The notes below the pieces were generated by a model. It was not told the DNA's origin, did not search any database, and saw only the letters and a program-made list of their open reading frames with translations. A program made the position numbers and the translations under genes. This document shows positions 35,691 through 43,710 of a stretch of DNA of 64,000 nt, one piece after another; the stretch's first letter is position 1; the number at the start of each line of letters is the position of its first letter. The stretch is from contig DLJZ01000008.1 in the NCBI GenBank assembly GCA_002478865.1, positions 94,257 through 158,256 on the forward strand, written 5' to 3'. Source of the stretch: Hungatella sp. UBA7603 (GTDB lineage: Bacteria; Bacillota; Clostridia; Lachnospirales; Lachnospiraceae).

Positions 35691-36752
35691 TTGAGTATTA
35701 CCTTAGGTGAGTTTATAGTAGAGCTTACAAAGAATCTGCCATTGGCAATTGTAACTATTTTGACGTTAGGCGTTATTCTTGTAAATGGATGGACAGATGC
35801 ACCAAATGCGATCGCAACATGCATATCCACCCGTTCTATGAGACCAAGAACGGCAATTTTGATGGCGGCGGTAATGAACTTTATTGGAATTTTGGTAATG
35901 ACTTCGTTTAATTCCACCGTTGCTATGACCATTTATAACATGGTAGATTTCGGACAGGGATCAAACCAGGCAGGTGATGCACTGGTAGCGCTTTGTGCTG
36001 CGTTAGCGGCAATTGTGCTATGGGCAGTTCTTGCATGGAAATTTGGAATTCCTACCAGTGAAAGCCATGCACTAATTGCAGGCCTTAGTGGTTCAGCCAT
36101 TGCACTTCACGGAAGCCTTTCCGGTGTAAATGGAAGCGAATGGATGAAAGTACTGTACGGATTAGTAGCATCTGCAGTATTGGGTTTTAGCTTAGGATGG
36201 ATCATGACAAAGCTAACGGAACGATTATGCCGAAACGTAGACAGAGGAGCGGCCCAGCCATATTTTAAAGGTGCTCAAATTGCAGGTGCTGCAGCTATGG
36301 CATTTATGCATGGAGCTCAGGATGGGCAGAAGTTTATGAGTGTATTTTTACTTGGAACATTTCTAGCAAGAGGAAATGGTGGAGAGAGCGCTTTTGCAGT
36401 GCCTTTCTGGCTCATGGTTCTTTGTGCTGTGGTAATGGGACTTGGAACATCCATTGGCGGTATGCGTATCATTAAAACTGTTGGTATGAGTATGGTTAAG
36501 CTGGAAAAATACCAGGGATTTTCTGCTGATATTGCAGCGGCAACCTGTTTGATGGTTTCTACACTAACCGGTATGCCTGTTAGTACAACCCATACAAAGA
36601 CTACAGCAATGATGGGAGTAGGCGCATCAAAGCGTATTAGCGCCGTAAACTGGGGGGTTGCCAGAGAGATGGCCCTTGCATGGATTCTTACATTCCCAGG
36701 CTGCGGATTGGTTGGATTTTTGATGACCCATCTATTTTTACGTATTTTTTAA
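35691..36752 (+). CDS. pit: PiT-family inorganic phosphate transporter
   Basis: The 353-residue membrane protein imports phosphate with H+ or a cation. Both PiT signature repeats are seen: VNGWTDAPNAIATCISTRSM near 29-48 and SALIA/GVNGS regions, then AFMHGAQDGQKFMSVF near 205 and VSTTHTKTTAMMGVG near 305. It has about ten spans. The start is TTG 35691, set by TTGGAGGTG seven bases upstream; the frame runs open further up. The DUF47 partner follows 30 bases downstream. Confidence 0.93.
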   Translation: MSITLGEFIVELTKNLPLAIVTILTLGVILVNGWTDAPNAIATCISTRSMRPRTAILMAAVMNFIGILVMTSFNSTVAMTIYNMVDFGQGSNQAGDALVALCAALAAIVLWAVLAWKFGIPTSESHALIAGLSGSAIALHGSLSGVNGSEWMKVLYGLVASAVLGFSLGWIMTKLTERLCRNVDRGAAQPYFKGAQIAGAAAMAFMHGAQDGQKFMSVFLLGTFLARGNGGESAFAVPFWLMVLCAVVMGLGTSIGGMRIIKTVGMSMVKLEKYQGFSADIAAATCLMVSTLTGMPVSTTHTKTTAMMGVGASKRISAVNWGVAREMALAWILTFPGCGLVGFLMTHLFLRIF

Positions 36753-36782
36753 TGTGAGTTATTTTGAGAGGAGATAAAAAGT

Positions 36783-37406
36783 ATGGCAAGAAAAGGTGAA
36801 AATGAGTATTTTACACTGTTTGTCAAAATGTCAGAGGTAGCGTTAAAGACTCATAAAATGCTGACTGAAATTCTAACTGATTTTGAGCCGGACAAACTGT
36901 CAGAACAACTTGAAAGACTTCATGAGCTGGAATCCGAAGGAGACCGTCATACCCATGAGCTTATGAAAAGAGTTGCAAAAGATTTTGTAACTCCAATCGA
37001 AAGAGATGATATCATAGCTCTAGGTAGAGAGCTTGATGATATTACAGATAATATTGAAGATATTCTTATTAAAATCTACATGTATAATATTAAAAGCATC
37101 ACACCAGAAGCCATGGATATTCTCAAGGTTGTCGGACAGTGTTGTGAAAAGGTCAATAATTTGGTTGTTGAATTTCCAAACTTCCGTAGATCTGATTCTA
37201 TTATGAAGGATATTGTTGAGATTAACCATTTGGAAGAACTTGGAGATGATTTATATATTCAGGCATTCCGCAGCTTGTATACAAATGGCGGCGATCCTCT
37301 TGAAGTCATTGCCTGGTCAGAAGTATACCGACAATTAGAAAAATGTTGTGACACTTGTGAACACGCTGCAGATGTTGTAGAGTGCATAATTGTTAAAAAT
37401 ACTTAA
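36783..37406 (+). CDS. DUF47/PhoU-like partner of the phosphate permease
   Basis: The 207-residue all-helical cytosolic protein of the DUF47 (TIGR00153) family has the PhoU-like metal-binding helices HELESEGDRHTHELMK near 44-59 and ALGRELDDITDNIEDI. DUF47 genes almost always lie beside PiT transporters and are thought to control their activity. It forms a two-gene transcript with pit. Confidence 0.92.
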   Translation: MARKGENEYFTLFVKMSEVALKTHKMLTEILTDFEPDKLSEQLERLHELESEGDRHTHELMKRVAKDFVTPIERDDIIALGRELDDITDNIEDILIKIYMYNIKSITPEAMDILKVVGQCCEKVNNLVVEFPNFRRSDSIMKDIVEINHLEELGDDLYIQAFRSLYTNGGDPLEVIAWSEVYRQLEKCCDTCEHAADVVECIIVKNT

Positions 37407-37412
37407 GTATAC

Positions 37413-37454
37413 AAAAACCTTGATTTCTTATTTTGAGAAAATCAAGGTTTTTTT
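37413..37454 (+). terminator. Rho-independent terminator after the pit operon
   Basis: AAAACCTTGATTT pairs with AAATCAAGGTTT around the ATTTTGA region, followed by TTTTTT. An A-run on the other side means it may also serve the convergent lysR gene. Confidence 0.85.
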
Positions 37455-37509
37455 GTATTTGCAACGTGTATTTTTGTGTCACTGAAATTAACCCTTCTTC
37501 ACTCTTTGC

Positions 37510-38442
37510 TCAATCTGAGGGCGAGGAAGAATTACATTCTATTTTCGCTTTTTTCGTCTGTTTAAAAAAATCCAGCAATACGTTTGTTTTTTCATATAAC
37601 TGAGGATTATCATCGTCGGCAGATAGTTTTACTATGCCAATATGTGTTTTAACTGCATTTCGTATTCTGTAGTATGTAAGTTGAGGGTACATATGGGAAT
37701 GGGCAAGCTGTTTTGGCAGTATAGCACAACCCCCTTTTTGTATCAAGATGGGAAATAACATCATGTGCCTTGGAACCGTACTAGCAATCTCTTTTTTATA
37801 TCCAATCTCATCTAATTGCATTCTGGTTAATCGGAATATATCTGAACTCCTGGCAATCGTGTATACATTATCCAGTTTAAATCCCGCTAGATCTATTTCG
37901 CTTCCCTGCTCAAAGGGAAACGTATCTTTATTACAGACTAGGACCATTTCATCTTCCACCAGAGGTACAATCTCGTAACCTTTTTCAGGTAAAAAATCGA
38001 TACGGCATATAGCGGCATCAATTTCTTTTTGCATGAGCTGTTTTATTAAAGTACTTTGATCATTTTCGCTTATTTGAATGGAATAGTTGGTGTAAGCTTC
38101 TTGAAATTCCAAAAGCGACTCCATAACACCACTTTCTGCTAAGCATGGAATCGTCCCGACGGACAACCGATAAATACATGGAGAAATTCCAAATTTGTTT
38201 AATTTGAATCTTAATTCGTGGGAAAAATTTCGAATATTTAAAGCATATTCCAGATATATTTTTCCAGCTTCTGTTAGTTCTGCCTTTGTGTTGCTTCTTA
38301 TAAACAATACTACACCAAGTTCATTTTCGATCGCTTTAATATGCTTTGATAACGCTGACTGTGAGATGTAAATACTATCGGCAGCCGAAGAAAAATTTTT
38401 ATGCTCCGCTAATGCCAAAAAATCGTCGATCCATCTGATCAT
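37510..38442 (-). CDS. LysR-type regulator of the aromatic decarboxylase operon
   Basis: The 310-residue LTTR has an N-terminal winged helix (about 1-62) with FLALAEHKNFSSAADSIYIS and QSALSKHIKAIENELG. A type 2 binding fold for the effector follows (about 90-295). AGGGGGG precedes ATG 38442. It is divergent from the UbiD operon, as LysR-type BsdA is for bsdBCD in Bacillus. It probably activates those genes in response to a phenolic acid; the effector is inferred. Confidence 0.9.
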   Translation of the reverse strand: MIRWIDDFLALAEHKNFSSAADSIYISQSALSKHIKAIENELGVVLFIRSNTKAELTEAGKIYLEYALNIRNFSHELRFKLNKFGISPCIYRLSVGTIPCLAESGVMESLLEFQEAYTNYSIQISENDQSTLIKQLMQKEIDAAICRIDFLPEKGYEIVPLVEDEMVLVCNKDTFPFEQGSEIDLAGFKLDNVYTIARSSDIFRLTRMQLDEIGYKKEIASTVPRHMMLFPILIQKGGCAILPKQLAHSHMYPQLTYYRIRNAVKTHIGIVKLSADDDNPQLYEKTNVLLDFFKQTKKAKIECNSSSPSD

Positions 38443-38461
38443 GATTGGTGCCCCCCTTTTT

Positions 38462-38560
38462 GTTTCATAAAGTTCATGAAACAGCTTTTGTAGTTATATA
38501 ATGATGAAAAATTGTCATTTTATAAGACATTTTGTCATTGATGATATTATAATACAGAAT
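38462..38560. promoter_or_regulatory. Candidate LysR-type binding sites near the lysR start
   Basis: A perfect inverted repeat GTTTCAT-N7-ATGAAAC lies at 38462-38482, 20 bases from the lysR start, where an autoregulatory site would sit. Two direct repeats TTGTCATT at 38512-38519 and 38532-38539 are 20 bp apart, that is, on the same DNA face. They overlap an inverted GACA-TTT-TGTC at 38526-38536. Confidence 0.45.
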
Positions 38561-38781
38561 GACCAGAAGGAAAATACAATTTTGCTAATTTGTAGTGACA
38601 TTTTAGAATAGACGCATAAGTCATAAAACGACAAACAGTAACAAATAAATACACGTAATTCAGTACAATTCATCTATTATTCTTTGTATAAACCTTATTT
38701 TGTTGTTGGTTCCTACAAATCTAAGGATAAAAATCTGATTACTCATTTCTGTTTTGGAATATGCTAGCATTTGTTTTCGAA

Positions 38782-38809
38782 TTGCCACGAAACCCTTGAG
38801 TGCTATAAT
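38782..38809 (+). promoter_or_regulatory. Promoter of the UbiD operon
   Basis: TTGCCA (38782-38787), a 16-base spacer and TATAAT (38804-38809) with an extended TGC. A 10-bp palindrome ATGCTAGCAT (38761-38770) sits just upstream of the -35, a possible activator contact. Confidence 0.65.
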
Positions 38810-38875
38810 CGAAGAAGCTGGTGGTAAAACACTTGGAAACCGTAAACAGTTTACTGAAGATTAGGAGGATGAGTT

Positions 38876-40315
38876 ATGGCAAAAGTTTATCAGGATTTGC
38901 GAAGTTTTCTTTCCACTTTGGAGGAGAACGGACAGTTGGTACGTATTAAGGAAGAAGTAAATCCGGAACCTGACATTGCGGCCGCAGGAAGAGCTGCGGC
39001 TAATATTGAAAATGCTCCCGCAGTATTTTTTGAAAAAGTCAAGGGATATCCTTACAGCGTTGTAACCAATGTTCATGGATCCTGGGCCAACCATGCGTTA
39101 ATGCTTGGTATGCCTAAGACAGCAACAACTAAAGAACAATTTCATGAGATTAATCGGAGATGGGACAAATTTCCAGTAAAGCCAGAGATTCTTAACCGAG
39201 AAGATGCTCCCTGTAAGGAAAATACCATTGATAATCCGGATGATATCAATCTGTTTGAGATACTTCCGCTATATCGGATTAATGAACAAGACAGCGGTTT
39301 CTTCCTTTCAAAAGCTTCCATAATTACGGCCGATCCAGACGAGCCAGATAATTTTGATAAGCTAAATGTTGGTACATACCGAATTCAGGTTAAGGGTAAG
39401 AATCGAGTTGGGATTCAGGCTCTGGCGTTTCATGATATTGCTATACAACTTGAGGCTGCGGAACGTAAGAACGAAAGCGTTCCTATTTGTATTACCGTAG
39501 GCAACAGTCCTTTGGTAACCTATATGGCCTCCACTCCTGTTATGTATACGCAAAACGAGTACGAATTTGTAGGCGCACTTCAAGATGGTGTTCCTACCCA
39601 GATTGTAAAATCCGATCTTTATGATAATCTCTATGTACCAGCTGGATCTGAGGTGGTATTAGAAGGATATATAGAACCCCGCGTTCGGGAAGTTGAAGGC
39701 CCTTTTGGAGAATTCCCAGGTTCTTATTCTGGTTCTCGCCGTCAGTGCGTCATAACCATTACCCGTGTAACTCACAGAACGAATCCCATTTTTGAAAATC
39801 TATATTTAGGCATACCATGGACAGAGATCGACTATCTTATGGCGCTGAATACCTCAGTACCTCTTTATCAGCAGATTAAACGTGATTTCCCTGAGGTTCA
39901 GGCAGTGAACGCGATGTATACGCATGGAATTGGTTGTATTATATCCACGAAAATCCGATTTGGTGGTTTTGGTAAGGAGGTTGCTTTCCGTTTGCTTTCC
40001 ACTCCACACGGAGGGTCTTACAGTAAGATTATCATTATTGTTGATGAATTTGTGGATCCCTTTAATCTGCCACAGGTAATGTGGGCTTTAACTACCCGTG
40101 TACGTCCAGATAAGGATGTTGTAGTTATTCCAAACTGTCCTGGAATGCCTCTTGACCCTTCCTCCTATCCGGCAGGTATGCATTCAAAGCTCATTATCGA
40201 TGCTACAACACCAAAGGATCCAGAGCCAAATCCTCGTGAAGTCGAACTTCTTGAACCACCTGTTGGTTATGAAAAGTATGAGATACTGATACGTGAACTG
40301 TTGGCAAAGATTTAA
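38876..40315 (+). CDS. UbiD-family hydroxyarylic acid decarboxylase, large subunit (BsdC/LpdC type)
   Basis: Prenylated-FMN dependent, reversible non-oxidative decarboxylase of an aromatic acid. The 479-residue product has the UbiD fold with EVEGPFGEFPGSYSG near 277-291, FENLYLGIPWTEIDYLM near 309-325 and the C-terminal VIPNCPGMPLDPSS. The length matches 4-hydroxybenzoate/vanillate/gallate decarboxylase C subunits. The small D subunit and UbiX in the same operon support this subtype over the ubiquinone enzyme; clostridia lack ubiquinone. The substrate (phenolic acid) is inferred. Confidence 0.9.
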   Translation: MAKVYQDLRSFLSTLEENGQLVRIKEEVNPEPDIAAAGRAAANIENAPAVFFEKVKGYPYSVVTNVHGSWANHALMLGMPKTATTKEQFHEINRRWDKFPVKPEILNREDAPCKENTIDNPDDINLFEILPLYRINEQDSGFFLSKASIITADPDEPDNFDKLNVGTYRIQVKGKNRVGIQALAFHDIAIQLEAAERKNESVPICITVGNSPLVTYMASTPVMYTQNEYEFVGALQDGVPTQIVKSDLYDNLYVPAGSEVVLEGYIEPRVREVEGPFGEFPGSYSGSRRQCVITITRVTHRTNPIFENLYLGIPWTEIDYLMALNTSVPLYQQIKRDFPEVQAVNAMYTHGIGCIISTKIRFGGFGKEVAFRLLSTPHGGSYSKIIIIVDEFVDPFNLPQVMWALTTRVRPDKDVVVIPNCPGMPLDPSSYPAGMHSKLIIDATTPKDPEPNPREVELLEPPVGYEKYEILIRELLAKI

Positions 40316-40341
40316 GCTTATCTTGAAAGGAGCAATGAAGT

Positions 40342-40548
40342 ATGAAATGTCCGCGCTGTGATGGTAACAAAATTGAAGTAATCGCAACTTCTCCTGTAGG
40401 CAATGTGTGGGAAGTTTATGAATGCATGGATTGCTTTTATTCCTGGCGATCCACAGAAACTCCAAATGTCCACGAGAAATTTAAATTGACGAAAGAACAG
40501 ATTGATCGTCTTCCTATGATTCCACCGATTCCACCTCTTGATAAATAA
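40342..40548 (+). CDS. Hydroxyarylic acid decarboxylase small subunit D (BsdD/VdcD type)
   Basis: The 68-residue zinc-ribbon protein has Cys3/Cys6 (CPRC) and a second pair in YECMDCFYSW at about 33-36, followed by WRSTETP and a proline-rich tail IPPIPPLDK. Such D subunits are required for activity of multi-subunit phenolic acid decarboxylases but their role is not clear. AAAGGAG precedes ATG 40342, 26 bases after the large subunit. Confidence 0.9.
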   Translation: MKCPRCDGNKIEVIATSPVGNVWEVYECMDCFYSWRSTETPNVHEKFKLTKEQIDRLPMIPPIPPLDK

Positions 40549-40600
40549 AGGTGACAAAAGAACTGGATGTAAAGCCTTACAATAGAAAGGAGTGCTTTCG

Positions 40601-41983
40601 GTGAAATACAATAAACAGATAATAGGTTTTTTCAGCGGAATCCTAGTGTTGATGATTGTTTTATTCCTGCCCTTAGATGGATTGGCACGGGAAGGGCATA
40701 TATTTCTTGGATTGACATTAATGACAGTTGTCTGGTGGGCCACACAGGTGGCTCAGTCCGGATATGTTGGTGGCTTCTACATTGTTTGTTTGTGCCTGCT
40801 TAAACTTGCAGATACAAAGATTATTTTTGCAAGCTGGACAGGCTCGACCCTATGGCTGGTCATCGGTGCTTATATGATTGCCAGTGCTGTAAAGCGATCG
40901 GGTCTAGGGGAACGTATTTCTTATATGTATATAATGAAATTTGTAAGATCATGGAAGAGTATTATTGTTGGAATCTTTGTATTGACTTTAATTCTATCAC
41001 TGCTGATTCCCAATCCATGGTCCAGAGCGTTCCTCATTATGTCAGTCATGACGGTTATCATTAAGGCGTCAAAGATGCCAAAAGAAGATGCTGTAAAAAT
41101 AGGATTTACCGTATTTGCGGCTTCTGTACCCGTGTCTTTGATCTTTATGACCGGTGATTCTATTATCAATCCATTGGTCGTAAGTTATTCCACTTCAGGT
41201 AATATTAACTTTGTAAGCTGGCTTGTGACCATTGGACCGCCTGCGGTATTTTTAAGTCTGATGAACCTTTTCCTTATTCTAGTCCTGTTTAAACCAACGA
41301 AAGAAGTGAACATGGACTTTGAAGAGGTGCGTAAAGCCCAGTCTGATCTTGGTAAGATTAGTGAAAAGGAGATACGGACTCTGGTATGGATAATCATTGC
41401 GATTGTCTTATGGGTTACCAATGGTGTCACAGGATTAGATATTGGCTGGGTTACTTTGGCAGTTGCCATGTGTCTATCTCTTCCGGTAATCGGAAATGTT
41501 TTGACTCCTAAAGAGTGGGGAGATATCCCGGTTCATGTGCTGGTATTTTTAACAGCAGCAATGGCCATAGGTAAGGTAGGGGCGGCAACAGGACTTAACG
41601 ATTGGCTCGCTGTTACTCTGTTACCCGATCAATTGCCGGAAAATATATTTGTATTAGCTGTATTTATCGGTGCGATTGCAATTGTTATTCACATGTTTAT
41701 CGGCTCGGTTATTGCTGCAATGGGAGTGGCAGTCCCTGCAATCCTTGTTTGCACCAATGCACTGGGAATCGATCCCTTTGTAATTGCAGCCATTATTTAT
41801 CTGGTGGTTTATACCCACTATATTATGCCGTTCCACCATTTGAATATTTTAGTGGGACAAGGAGAAGAGAACGGAATGTATACCCAAAAAGAGGTAATGA
41901 AAATGGGCGTTCCTCTATTGATACCTGTGTTTCTTACGGTGATTTTTGCGGTAATGTGGTTTACAGTTCTTGGCCTTGTATAA
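40601..41983 (+). CDS. SLC13/DASS-type anion transporter
   Basis: The 460-residue membrane protein has about 11-12 spans. It shows family blocks LVIGAYMIASAVKRSGLGERIS, IPNPWSRAFLIMSVMTVI and a C-terminal VVYTHYIMPFHHLNILVGQG. DASS carriers move di- and tricarboxylates or other organic anions. Within this operon it probably imports the aromatic acid or exports the product, which is inference. GTG 40601 is chosen because AAAGGAG lies at 40586-40592; GTG 40592 overlaps that site. Confidence 0.87.
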   Translation: MKYNKQIIGFFSGILVLMIVLFLPLDGLAREGHIFLGLTLMTVVWWATQVAQSGYVGGFYIVCLCLLKLADTKIIFASWTGSTLWLVIGAYMIASAVKRSGLGERISYMYIMKFVRSWKSIIVGIFVLTLILSLLIPNPWSRAFLIMSVMTVIIKASKMPKEDAVKIGFTVFAASVPVSLIFMTGDSIINPLVVSYSTSGNINFVSWLVTIGPPAVFLSLMNLFLILVLFKPTKEVNMDFEEVRKAQSDLGKISEKEIRTLVWIIIAIVLWVTNGVTGLDIGWVTLAVAMCLSLPVIGNVLTPKEWGDIPVHVLVFLTAAMAIGKVGAATGLNDWLAVTLLPDQLPENIFVLAVFIGAIAIVIHMFIGSVIAAMGVAVPAILVCTNALGIDPFVIAAIIYLVVYTHYIMPFHHLNILVGQGEENGMYTQKEVMKMGVPLLIPVFLTVIFAVMWFTVLGLV

Positions 41984-42009
41984 GAAAAAATTAGGAATGG
42001 GGTTGTAAT

Positions 42010-42573
42010 ATGCGAATCATTATCGGAGTATCTGGTGCTACGGGTGTCATTATGAGTTACTATCTGCTTAAGGCCCTAAAAGAAATTGAGGGCTGCGAGA
42101 CGCATCTTGTGGTATCGGATTATGCAAAATTAAATTGGGAGCTGGAAACAAATTTGCCGTTCCAGCTTCTGCTGGACAATGCAGACAAATATTATGATGT
42201 ACATAACCTTGCGGCCTCAATTTCAAGCGGATCCTATAAAACAGACGGTATGATCATTATGCCGTGCAGTATGAAGACTCTGGCAGGTATTGTAAGTGGG
42301 TATACGGACAATCTGTTGATTCGTGCTGCAGATGTCTGTATCAAGGAGAATAGAAAGGTTATACTTTGTACCAGGGAGATGCCTTTAAGTAAATTGCATT
42401 TACGCAATATGCATGAGGCGGCAGATCTAGGGTGTACGATTATTCCACCAATGCTGACTTTCTATAATAACCCGCAATCTCTTGATGATCAGATCAATCA
42501 TGTAGTAGGAAAAACGTTGATGCAGTTTGGAATTGACCATAAGAGCTTTATCCCTTGGAACGGTGTCAATTGA
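42010..42573 (+). CDS. ubiX: UbiX-type flavin prenyltransferase
   Basis: Adds a dimethylallyl group from DMAP(P) to FMN to make prenylated FMN, the cofactor of UbiD. The 187-residue product has the FMN-binding motif GVSGATGVIMSYYLLK near 5-20, SSGSYKTDGMIIMPCSMKTL near 72-91 and CTREMPLSKLHLRNM near 120-134. It is the B subunit equivalent of bsdB/lpdB. It lies 27 bases after the transporter gene. Confidence 0.94.
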   Translation: MRIIIGVSGATGVIMSYYLLKALKEIEGCETHLVVSDYAKLNWELETNLPFQLLLDNADKYYDVHNLAASISSGSYKTDGMIIMPCSMKTLAGIVSGYTDNLLIRAADVCIKENRKVILCTREMPLSKLHLRNMHEAADLGCTIIPPMLTFYNNPQSLDDQINHVVGKTLMQFGIDHKSFIPWNGVN

Positions 42574-42622
42574 ACCCTTCATAAGATTAAAAATCCATTG
42601 TTAGAAGAAAGGCTGTGTGGCT

Positions 42623-42997
42623 ATGAAAACGGAAACCTATGGTAATGGTAAATACATTGTTAACATCAGCATTCATGATACGAATGGATCAGGACTTGCG
42701 ATGTTTGTCAGAGGGGGAGATAAGCCCCATCTTGGAGGGGTGGCACTGGCCTCCCCAGGAATTGAGATTCACGGCAAAACGTTATCAAGCTGTGATTTAT
42801 GGACCATCACTGTACCCGGGCATAAGGACGCGGAGCTTGCACAGAAAATCGCAAAAAAAGTCTGCAATGCATCTGGGGAGCCAGTATCCGTCAGCCTTGG
42901 AATTCATATTGAGAATGCCACGGCTGAGGATATTGAACTTATTTGTAATAATGTAGATGCTGCAGTAGATGTTATTCTTAAAAAATATCTGTGTTAA
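42623..42997 (+). CDS. LpdD-like protein of the decarboxylase operon
   Basis: The 124-residue soluble protein has TYGNGKYIVNISIHDTNGSG at the start and GGDKPHLGGVALASP in the middle. It matches my memory of the LpdD family linked to gallate-type decarboxylase operons and proposed to assist prenylated-flavin handling. There is no signal peptide or membrane span. ATG 42623 fits the AGAAAGG spacing better than GTG 42617. The family assignment is from recognition, not alignment. Confidence 0.72.
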   Translation: MKTETYGNGKYIVNISIHDTNGSGLAMFVRGGDKPHLGGVALASPGIEIHGKTLSSCDLWTITVPGHKDAELAQKIAKKVCNASGEPVSVSLGIHIENATAEDIELICNNVDAAVDVILKKYLC

Positions 42998-43013
42998 ATG
43001 GATTGGAGTCATA

Positions 43014-43523
43014 ATGGATGAATTGATATGTGTTGATGTTCTAGATAGGACGATCGGTAAGGCGTCAAAAGAAATTTGTCACCAGAGAGGTCTGCTTCAC
43101 AGAGCATTTTCCGTATTCTTATATCGGGATGGGAAGCTGCTGCTCCAGCAACGTGCCAGAAATAAGTATCATTCCGGCGGGTTATGGGCCAATGCTTGCT
43201 GCTCTCATCCCCGGTATGGAGAATCACTTAATCTTGCAGTTTCAAGACGCCTTTATGAAGAGTTAGGAGCTGTTTGTCAATGTGATGAGATAAGTGAGTT
43301 TGTTTACTTTCACCAATTTGATTCAACACTCTTTGAGTACGAATATGACCACGTGTTTCTCGGCGAATATAAGGGAGAGGTTTCCCCAAATCCTGAGGAA
43401 ATCATGGATGTAAAATGGACGGATATCAATGAACTATCAAAGAGTCTTGTTCGTAACCCTGAGCTTTATAGCGTTTGGTTTTTAACTGCGGCTCCAATGG
43501 TCATACGTACTCTTTTATTATGA
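43014..43523 (+). CDS. idi: Isopentenyl-diphosphate delta-isomerase, type I
   Basis: Interconverts IPP and DMAPP. The 169-residue Nudix-fold product has QRARNKYHSGGLWANACCSHP with the catalytic Cys in ACCSHP, a degenerate Nudix helix RRLYEELGA and FEYEYDHVFLGEY, which supplies the catalytic Glu pair. ATG 43014 follows TTGGAG; the frame is open further upstream but would overlap the LpdD-like gene. As last gene of the UbiD/UbiX operon it probably supplies the dimethylallyl donor for UbiX. Confidence 0.92.
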   Translation: MDELICVDVLDRTIGKASKEICHQRGLLHRAFSVFLYRDGKLLLQQRARNKYHSGGLWANACCSHPRYGESLNLAVSRRLYEELGAVCQCDEISEFVYFHQFDSTLFEYEYDHVFLGEYKGEVSPNPEEIMDVKWTDINELSKSLVRNPELYSVWFLTAAPMVIRTLLL

Positions 43524-43564
43524 TTGAAGATATAAAATGTGAAATTTGGAACAACAAAAATTAA

Positions 43565-43604
43565 ATTTACTTTTAGAATATAAAAGTAAATCGTTTACTT
43601 TTTT
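43565..43604 (+). promoter_or_regulatory. Three-part repeat forming two alternative hairpins after idi
   Basis: ATTTACTTTTA (43565-43575) pairs with TAAAAGTAAAT (43581-43591). The latter can instead pair with TTTACTTTT (43594-43602), giving a short-loop hairpin ending in T. It may be an A/T-rich terminator of the UbiD operon, or a protein-binding site. Confidence 0.45.
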
Positions 43605-43710
43605 ACTAAAGACAATGAGTAGGAAGCACCTGAAAAGTTGACAGGATCCCAGTTGTTATTGCGCAAGGAAGAGACGGTTACATTATAAAGTACAAATGGG
43701 AGGTATCATA

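Noticed and set aside
40318-40743. 141-codon minus-strand ORF over subunit D and the transporter start
   Set aside because: It crosses two plus-strand genes with clear families and has no start signal.
41602-41994. 130-codon plus-strand ORF inside the SLC13 gene
   Set aside because: It is an out-of-frame shadow of membrane spans, rich in Cys and Tyr, with no ribosome binding site.
43638-43643. TTGACA as a -35 box for the chemoreceptor gene
   Set aside because: No -10 lies at 16-18 bases; the nearest TATAAA (43684) is 40 bases away and too close to the ribosome binding site.
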